Shown: piece by piece, positions 1 through 4,177 of the stretch
Position numbering within the stretch: the stretch's first letter is position 1
Layout: every line of letters starts with the position of its first letter
From: Dehalococcoidales bacterium
GTDB lineage: Bacteria > Chloroflexota > Dehalococcoidia > Dehalococcoidales > UBA5627
Direction of reading: 5' to 3'
DNA: 7,209 bases
Assembly: GCA_028706995.1 (NCBI GenBank)
Contig: JAQTVR010000058.1
Span: forward strand, 1-7,209
Notes under the pieces: generated by a model
Databases searched by the model: none
What the model saw: the letters and a program-made list of their open reading frames with translations, nothing else
Told to the model about the DNA's origin: nothing
Program-made: the position numbers and the translations under genes

Positions 1-380
1 TCTATACCGCTCAAAGCGGAGATAGTCAAACCAGTCATAAGCGGCAGAACTAAAAGGGTCTGGCCGATGACCATTAGCGTTGGGGTAAACATGAGGTTAA
101 GCCCTCCCAGCATCCCGGCGCGGGAAAAAAGCAAAAAAACAAGCAAGCCTACCAGTACCGTCGGCAAACTGAACAAGGTCTGTATGGTACTAATGAGAAA
201 CCTTTTACCAGGGAAAACACCGAAGTGAATAAGGCTGCCCAGCGGTATCGATATTAACGCTGAGAAAAAGCAGGCGCTCACCGAAATACCCAGTGAGCGC
301 CCCGTTATCTCCATTACCTCGGGGTCAAGTGTAATAATTAACTCTAACGCCCTGATAAAACCCTGCCACAGTTCATTCAT
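1..380 (-). CDS. tupB: Tungstate ABC transporter permease TupB, N-terminal part (cut by left window edge)
   Basis: Inner-membrane permease of the tungstate importer: it forms the channel that receives tungstate from TupA, powered by a TupC ATPase expected just beyond the window. The frame opens at ATG 380-378; an in-frame TGA lies two codons upstream, so no earlier start is possible. It stays open to the window edge and gives 126 residues. The N-terminal block up to about residue 27, with GDPEV-like 'LDPEVMEI', is typical of the family. Hydrophobic segments lie at about residues 28-54, 61-86 and 99-124. The stretches SIPLG (44-48), FPGKRFLI (56-63), SLPTVLVGLL (71-80) and FTPTLMVIGQTLL (98-110) match what I know of TupB/WtpB-like permeases. 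The gene starts 14 bases after the tupA stop, so the two are co-transcribed. No Shine-Dalgarno sequence is visible. A molybdate permease (ModB) is the alternative, but the TupA neighbour favours tungstate. Confidence 0.88.
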   Translation of the reverse strand, partial: MNELWQGFIRALELIITLDPEVMEITGRSLGISVSACFFSALISIPLGSLIHFGVFPGKRFLISTIQTLFSLPTVLVGLLVFLLFSRAGMLGGLNLMFTPTLMVIGQTLLVLPLMTGLTISALSGI

Positions 381-394
381 GATTCAATAGTATA

Positions 395-1270
395 TTATGA
401 AGTAGGTTCATTACCAGCGCATGGAGTGAACAGAGGAACGCCATAATCCTTAACACCATAATCCCCGATAACTTTCTGTATTTCATCCGATAACAGGAAA
501 TCGACCATATTTTGCGCCATGGTTGAATTGATACCGCTGATTTTCGTGGGACTTAAGGAGACAATGGAATATACATTGAGCATGATGTTGCCCGTATCAA
601 CTAGAATTGCCAGTCCAGTTTCGCCTTTATACGCCAGGAAAGTGCCGATATCGGATAGTATGTAACCGTTCAGTTGCCCGGCCATAACCAGTGCCGGCCC
701 CATACCTATCCCGCCCTCAACATACCATGAACCCGATTTTTGTACGTCGGCATATTCAAACCCGGCAGCCAGCCATATAGCTTTTTCCTTTGAATGTGTA
801 CCGGAGTTATCACCGCGCGAGATAAACGGATCTGTCTTGTTTTCAAATAGTTTCTTGAAAGCCGCTTCAGGAGAAAGCCCCTTTATACCTGCCGGATCGG
901 AAGCTGGGCCAGCGATAACAAAATAATTATATGCGAAAGGGTAACGATCAATGGCATAACCGTCGGTTATCAACGCTAGTTCACGCGCCTTGTCATGCAC
1001 CGCCAGCACATCGGCATCGCCGCGCTTACCATATTCGATAGCAATACCAGTATTCGCATACAGCACATCCAACTCCACCATGTACTTGTCCTCAAATTTG
1101 GGCTCGAGCAGCGCCCACAGGCCGGTATCATATAGACTGGAGGTGGTGGCCACAACCAGGCGCTCCTGGGGTTTTAAGACACCTACATCGGAACCTGAAC
1201 AAGAAATGCTGCCTGACAGAATTGCCACACAGGCCAGAATTGCAAGGGATATTCGGAATACATTTTTCAT
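395..1270 (-). CDS. tupA: Tungstate-binding lipoprotein of the Tup ABC transporter (TupA)
   Basis: Extracytoplasmic binding protein that captures tungstate and delivers it to TupB. It has 291 residues, a normal family length. The N-terminus is a lipoprotein-type signal: KN..R, a hydrophobic stretch at residues 7-18, then SISC with the likely lipidated Cys24. The -3 Ser makes this an imperfect lipobox. Family motifs follow in order: ATTSSLYDTGL (41-51, the oxyanion loop, usually TTTS..DSGL), YGKRGDADVLAVH (80-92), YNYFVIAGPASDPAGI (114-129), SRGDNSGTHSKE (151-162), WYVEGGIGMG (182-191) and LSDIGTFL (205-212, where LTDRGTYL is more usual). From the literature, an Arg in TupA contributes to tungstate selectivity; Arg152 in SRGD is my candidate equivalent. 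The gene lies 31 bases after the regulator stop and 14 bases before tupB. The ATG at 1270 has no clear Shine-Dalgarno sequence, but an earlier ATG in the gap runs into a stop, so this start is the only sensible one. Confidence 0.93.
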   Translation of the reverse strand: MKNVFRISLAILACVAILSGSISCSGSDVGVLKPQERLVVATTSSLYDTGLWALLEPKFEDKYMVELDVLYANTGIAIEYGKRGDADVLAVHDKARELALITDGYAIDRYPFAYNYFVIAGPASDPAGIKGLSPEAAFKKLFENKTDPFISRGDNSGTHSKEKAIWLAAGFEYADVQKSGSWYVEGGIGMGPALVMAGQLNGYILSDIGTFLAYKGETGLAILVDTGNIMLNVYSIVSLSPTKISGINSTMAQNMVDFLLSDEIQKVIGDYGVKDYGVPLFTPCAGNEPTS

Positions 1271-1301
1271 TTCAAAATTACTTTGTTGACACCATTGATA
1301 A

Positions 1302-2477
1302 TCAACTTATACCAGAGGAAAAAAATGAGATTGAACCGGTTTGGGATGTATCGTATCCTCCAATATTAGATATTAATTTTTCGAAATCCTTACTCGTGAT
1401 AATTTTTATAATTTCCGTAATCGATTTACTCTTGTATTTCTTTATCGGTATAACAAGGTCGTACCGCTCTTTCAGAAGAGGAATGAAGTCAAGTTTATCG
1501 GAATTAGCGGCAGTCTGAATACCGAGGCCCACATCGGCTTCGCCCCGTGACACGCTCATTGCTACCGCAAGATGAGTGTCAACCTCATGTAAATATCCAT
1601 TTACTTTCGAGGATTCAATCCTGAGCTTACCTAACTCCAGATCAAGAAGAACCCTCGTTCCAGAACCTCGTTGCCTGTTAATAAGGGTGAGATCTTGTCT
1701 TCTCAGATCATCAAAGCTTTTTATCTGCTTCGGATTGTTCTTGGCAACTATCAAACCTTGAATTCGATATGCCAGGTGAACCACAACCATTTCCTGGCCA
1801 GGAAGAAGGTGTTTTAGATAAGGGTAATTGTACTCACCGGTTTCTGCATCCAGTAAATGGATTCCAGCAATGTCGGCTCTGCCCTTTTGCAGGGCAATCA
1901 ACCCACCAAGGCTACCCGAATGATTAAGCTTCACCTTGATTTCCGGGGCTTTGATTCTGAGTTTACTTACCAGTAGGTCAAGTGCCAGATCATCGCTGGC
2001 TTCAATAACTATGGCATTAGGACTCTTGCCGGCACCTTGCCGACCAGCTTCAACAGTTGGTGTTTCTTCCCGGCGCTCCTCTTGCCAGCGAGAGAGGTTA
2101 ATGGAAAATGTAGCCTCGAGTTCTTGGGGTTCGTATCCGAGGCTCAGGACTTCTAAAATATGGTTGTTCACCATGTTTGAAAGATAATTCTGGCGCCTGT
2201 TTAAAATCGCAGGGTCGTCAGATTGGCTAACTATCTTTGTGCCACCCCCACTGTGCGATACGACGATCTTATCTTGCTCAAGCAATGAATAAGCTCTTGC
2301 AACAGTACCGGGATTAACGGCGAGAGATTGTGCAAGTTGTCTGACAGTAGGCAATTGATCCCCGGGTTGCAAGAGTTTTTTGGCTATTGCCTGTTTTACC
2401 TGCTCTGCTATCTGTTCAAAAAGCGGAGCTCGAGTGTCCCGGTCAAGAGCTATCTCAAAAACTTGTTTCGCTTGCAT
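1302..2477 (-). CDS. GntR (YtrA-type) regulator fused to a binding-protein-like sensor domain, probable tungstate/molybdate-responsive regulator
   Basis: One-component transcription regulator of 391 residues. Residues 1-80 are a GntR winged helix: PLFEQIAEQVKQAI (18-31), LQPGDQLPTVRQLAQSL (36-52), then NPGTVARAYSLLEQDKIV (55-72). The next stretch (about 95-133, with LSLGYEPQELEATF) resembles the short helical tail of YtrA-subfamily GntR proteins. Residues about 153-375 form a periplasmic-binding-protein-like domain of the PBP_like type also found fused to MoeA or to other HTH domains. Its motifs are IEASDDLALDLL, LIALQKGRADIAGIHLLD (193-210), NRQRGSGTR (267-275), a segment 302-324 with SRGEADVGLGI, and DFIPLLKERYDLVIP (330-344). 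There is no signal peptide, so the domain senses inside the cell. Lying directly before tupA implies control of tungstate uptake. The ligand (tungstate, molybdate or cofactor) is inferred. The ATG at 2477 has no Shine-Dalgarno sequence, but a strong promoter ends only seven bases before it. Confidence 0.88.
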   Translation of the reverse strand: MQAKQVFEIALDRDTRAPLFEQIAEQVKQAIAKKLLQPGDQLPTVRQLAQSLAVNPGTVARAYSLLEQDKIVVSHSGGGTKIVSQSDDPAILNRRQNYLSNMVNNHILEVLSLGYEPQELEATFSINLSRWQEERREETPTVEAGRQGAGKSPNAIVIEASDDLALDLLVSKLRIKAPEIKVKLNHSGSLGGLIALQKGRADIAGIHLLDAETGEYNYPYLKHLLPGQEMVVVHLAYRIQGLIVAKNNPKQIKSFDDLRRQDLTLINRQRGSGTRVLLDLELGKLRIESSKVNGYLHEVDTHLAVAMSVSRGEADVGLGIQTAANSDKLDFIPLLKERYDLVIPIKKYKSKSITEIIKIITSKDFEKLISNIGGYDTSQTGSISFFSSGIS

Positions 2478-2513
2478 CGATACAAGTATAACTTAGTATT
2501 CCATGAACGTCAA
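2478..2513 (-). promoter_or_regulatory. Sigma-70-type promoter of the regulator-tup operon, predicted leaderless
   Basis: On the minus strand, TTGACG (2513-2508) and TATACT (2490-2485) are separated by exactly 17 bases. Each matches the bacterial consensus at five of six positions. Seven bases (2484-2478) separate the -10 from the ATG of the regulator, so the expected start of transcription falls at 2478 or 2477, on or next to the A of the ATG. That agrees with the absence of any Shine-Dalgarno sequence and suggests a leaderless message. This is the best promoter I can find in the window. Confidence 0.72.
2480..2499. promoter_or_regulatory. Candidate operator: imperfect inverted repeat overlapping the -10 of the regulator promoter
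   Basis: The plus strand reads ATAC-AAGT-ATA-ACTT-A-GTAT. The arms pair as ATAC/GTAT and AAGT/ACTT around a three-base centre, with one extra A in the right arm. It covers the -10 hexamer and half the spacer of the promoter immediately upstream of a GntR-type gene, and GT/AC-bearing inverted repeats are usual for GntR operators. Binding there would block RNA polymerase, so autoregulation is the natural reading. The arms are AT-rich and short, so chance is not excluded. Confidence 0.4.
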
Positions 2514-2523
2514 GTCCCGTTAT

Positions 2524-2760
2524 TTACCCATTCCCTTTTTGTAGCATGGATACAGTTTTATATAATCGGCCTGTCACTGTGTCTGTTATATAATGAGTCT
2601 TAATGTAATGATGGTCTAGTGGTTTGTATTGTGTGATTAAATATTGTTTTCCAAATATTGGCTGTACAACTTTGAAATGAGGGTCAATTTCTCCCCCTTT
2701 ATCAATATCATATCCGGTATCGTGTTTGGAGAGTAGGTCGGTTTTATATATTGATAAATA
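2524..2760 (-). pseudogene. Start-less 78-codon open frame, possible relic of an unidentified gene
   Basis: The frame is open between TGA (2763-2761) and TAA (2526-2524) and encodes 78 residues. There is no ATG, GTG or TTG until a GTG in its last third. The translation looks protein-like rather than low-complexity: DTGYDIDKGG (residues 14-23), FKVVQPIFGKQYLI (29-42), HHYIKTHYITDTVTGRLYKT (50-69) and a charged end QKGNG. I do not recognise the family. It sits between the methyltransferase and the regulator promoter and could be the 3' end of a gene whose 5' part was lost, or a chance open frame. Roughly 80 codons without a stop in sequence this AT-rich is uncommon but not decisive. Confidence 0.25.
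2558..2594. repeat. Two direct copies of TTATATAAT, 28 bases apart
   Basis: TTATATAAT occurs at 2558-2566 and 2586-2594. Each contains the palindrome TTATATAA. They lie about 45-80 bases upstream of the -35 of the regulator promoter, a position where an activator or second regulator could bind. The repeats are short and AT-rich in an AT-rich region, so a functional role is only a possibility. Confidence 0.25.
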
Positions 2761-2806
2761 TCATTTGAGATTAAAATTTCGGTGATGTTTAATTAGAAAA
2801 TAAGTC

Positions 2807-3673
2807 TTAACCGGAGTTGAACATCTTGTTCCCTTTTACTCTCCACCATATTAATGCCCATTTCGAAAATCCTTCATGTTCAAAAACAGGAGAGTTACCT
2901 TGTTCGGAAAATTTTTGCTCAAGGAATTCCTTCAACTTAGTTTTTTCTATATCAGTAAAAGGATCGGTTTTAGCCTGTAAATTATTTATAGCATCCTCTA
3001 TACTGAAAAACTTAACTTTAACTTGGGAACTGAGAATCTCAGTATTGGCTTGAATACCCATTTGATACAGCATATTGAATGCACATATATAGGAAATGTG
3101 TTTCTTATTGTCTCTGCCGATGGCTTGATATGCTTCACAATCAAAAGGTAGATGGACTATCGGAAGGGTTATATAAACAGCATGTTTAGCAACAGAAACT
3201 ACTTTCTCTAAAGTCTCTTTTAGATCCAGGGGCATCAAAGATCTTGAAGCTATCACAATATCGTGAGGTTCAACATCCCTGTTCACTACAGCATCATCCC
3301 ATGAACAGTTGATAAAATTAATATTATTCAAGCCATTTTTTTTTGCATTATTTTTTAAGTGCTTCAACATCTCGGAAGAGATATCAAGTCCGGTAACACT
3401 TTTAACTTTTTTAGCCAGTGGGATGGCCAAAGTGCCCGGTCCACAACCTATATCAAGAACTGTATATTCGGACGATGTTTCGATTCGTTCCAACATATTG
3501 GTGATATAGTCATTATTGTCCATTTTCCCCGAATCTGAAGTTACTCCATGATTCATTTTATCGAATTTGTCAGCGCGTTTGTTCCAATAATCCTTTTTTG
3601 ATAATCCTGCCCATGGGGAATTATTTGAAGCCTCTTTCCATATCATATTCCAGTCGATGGTGCTTAGTTCCAT
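2807..3673 (-). CDS. Class I SAM-dependent methyltransferase, substrate unknown
   Basis: Cytoplasmic S-adenosylmethionine-dependent methyltransferase of 288 residues (290 if ATG 3679 is used). An AGGAG box at 3687-3683 lies nine bases before ATG 3673 but only three before ATG 3679, so 3673 is preferred. An N-terminal helical segment (DWNMIWKEA, then KDYWNKRADKFDKMNH at about 27-42) precedes the Rossmann domain. Motif I is VLDIGCGPG (72-80). The motif II acidic residue is Asp97 in VTGLDIS. SWDD (124-127) and the strand HDIVIAS follow. The C-terminal part, after VYITLPI, has no motif I can place. WNKRA..FD starts of this kind occur in uncharacterised methyltransferases of anaerobes. It follows the 147-residue gene by 56 bases. 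It is clearly more AT-rich than its neighbours: 11 G+C in 60 bases at 3301-3360 against 36 in 60 at 661-720 in tupA. A nine-base A run (3344-3336, minus strand) lies in the coding region. Confidence 0.85.
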   Translation of the reverse strand: MELSTIDWNMIWKEASNNSPWAGLSKKDYWNKRADKFDKMNHGVTSDSGKMDNNDYITNMLERIETSSEYTVLDIGCGPGTLAIPLAKKVKSVTGLDISSEMLKHLKNNAKKNGLNNINFINCSWDDAVVNRDVEPHDIVIASRSLMPLDLKETLEKVVSVAKHAVYITLPIVHLPFDCEAYQAIGRDNKKHISYICAFNMLYQMGIQANTEILSSQVKVKFFSIEDAINNLQAKTDPFTDIEKTKLKEFLEQKFSEQGNSPVFEHEGFSKWALIWWRVKGNKMFNSG

Positions 3674-3682
3674 TTTCATTTT

Positions 3683-3687
3683 CTCCT
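3683..3687 (-). promoter_or_regulatory. Ribosome binding site deciding the methyltransferase start
   Basis: AGGAG on the minus strand lies three bases before ATG 3679 and nine before ATG 3673. Three bases is too close for efficient initiation, so the second ATG is the likelier start; the proteins differ by only two residues. Confidence 0.6.
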
Positions 3688-3729
3688 GGTATTTTATCCT
3701 TTTATTTTCCGCTACTGGCGACCGACTAG

Positions 3730-4173
3730 TTAAGGCTGAGTCCTGGCCTCCCCCCCAACTACCTCTTTACATTGCTTCAATCGCTGCTTCAGTAAATCTC
3801 TAACAGGTCCGACATGTGTAATAAAGTATTTACCTATCACCGCAATACTCCTGGATTTAGGTCCTTCTCCGAGCTCTGTGTTCATAGCCTCGGCTAACTC
3901 CGTATCGCCTAAAGTAAATCCAATCCAATTTTTTAAACAATTCAAATCTACATAATCTATGGATACCTTACTTCCCCTAACAAGTAAGTCGTCTGGACTA
4001 TATCTTCTATCGCATGTTTCCAAAAATTCTATAGCTTTTTCGAGACTGTAAATATCGATTTTCAGTGCTCCGGTCAGCTGGAAGAACTTTTGCACTAAAA
4101 GTCTTTGGTCATAGCTAACCCTGCTGAGGAGCCTGGCAGCTAGCTCTTTAGTTGGCTCTGATAAATCTGTCAT
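3730..4173 (-). CDS. Small helical protein translationally coupled to the oxidoreductase, function unknown
   Basis: A soluble, mostly helical protein of 147 residues with no signal peptide, membrane segment or CxxC motif. Its cysteines are at 54, 79 and 135. The frame stays open further upstream, but ATG 4173 is chosen because GGGAGGT (4187-4181) lies eight bases before it. That site sits in the last codons of the oxidoreductase gene, whose stop ends four bases before this ATG. Visible features are LAARLLSRVSYDQRLLVQKF (11-30), LTGALKIDIYSLEKAIEFLE (33-52), the stretch SIDYVDLNCLKNWIGFTLGD (71-90) followed by TELAEAM, and a basic C-terminal helix RDLLKQRLKQCKE. The 'SLEKAIEFL...LKNWI...LGDTELAEAM' pattern recalls DUF5752-type domains, but this is from memory and weak. 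The tight coupling suggests a partner, maturation or stability factor for the oxidoreductase. A seven-base G run lies near the 3' end. Confidence 0.72.
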   Translation of the reverse strand: MTDLSEPTKELAARLLSRVSYDQRLLVQKFFQLTGALKIDIYSLEKAIEFLETCDRRYSPDDLLVRGSKVSIDYVDLNCLKNWIGFTLGDTELAEAMNTELGEGPKSRSIAVIGKYFITHVGPVRDLLKQRLKQCKEVVGGEARTQP

Positions 4174-4177
4174 CACT

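Larger units (their letters stand above)
2514..2806. other. AT-rich intergenic stretch between the methyltransferase and the regulator
   Basis: No complete gene is visible here on either strand. It contains a start-less open frame on the minus strand (2760-2524), two copies of TTATATAAT, and a TGATA-AA-TATCA palindrome at 2752-2763. I searched by eye for a GC-rich hairpin followed by a T run after the methyltransferase stop and found none, so the way the upstream operon ends is unknown. No recognisable molybdenum- or tungsten-cofactor riboswitch is apparent, and the regulator promoter would exclude this stretch from the tup message. Confidence 0.6.

Noticed and set aside
1286..1313. Plus-strand TTGACA, 16 bases, TATACC, which would give a transcript antisense to the regulator gene.
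   Set aside because: The -35 is perfect but the -10 matches only four of six, and no plausible plus-strand gene follows. It lies over the regulator 3' end, so chance is likely without transcript data.
1222..1518. Plus-strand open frame of 98 codons with a hydrophobic patch.
   Set aside because: It overlaps the 5' end of tupA and the 3' end of the regulator in antisense, has no ribosome site or recognisable domain, and the minus-strand genes have strong family motifs.
2680..2700. GGGGG...CCCTC stretch on the minus strand as a terminator for the methyltransferase operon.
   Set aside because: The possible stem is only about three G-C pairs and no T run follows, so it does not meet a rho-independent terminator.
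2752..2763. TGATA-AA-TATCA palindrome after the methyltransferase stop as an operator.
   Set aside because: It is a perfect but very AT-rich 12-base palindrome with no promoter beside it; chance is sufficient.
3750..3756. Seven-base G run near the 3' end of the small helical gene as a programmed frameshift site.
   Set aside because: Shifted frames end within a few codons of the normal stop and no pairing structure or conserved extension is visible.
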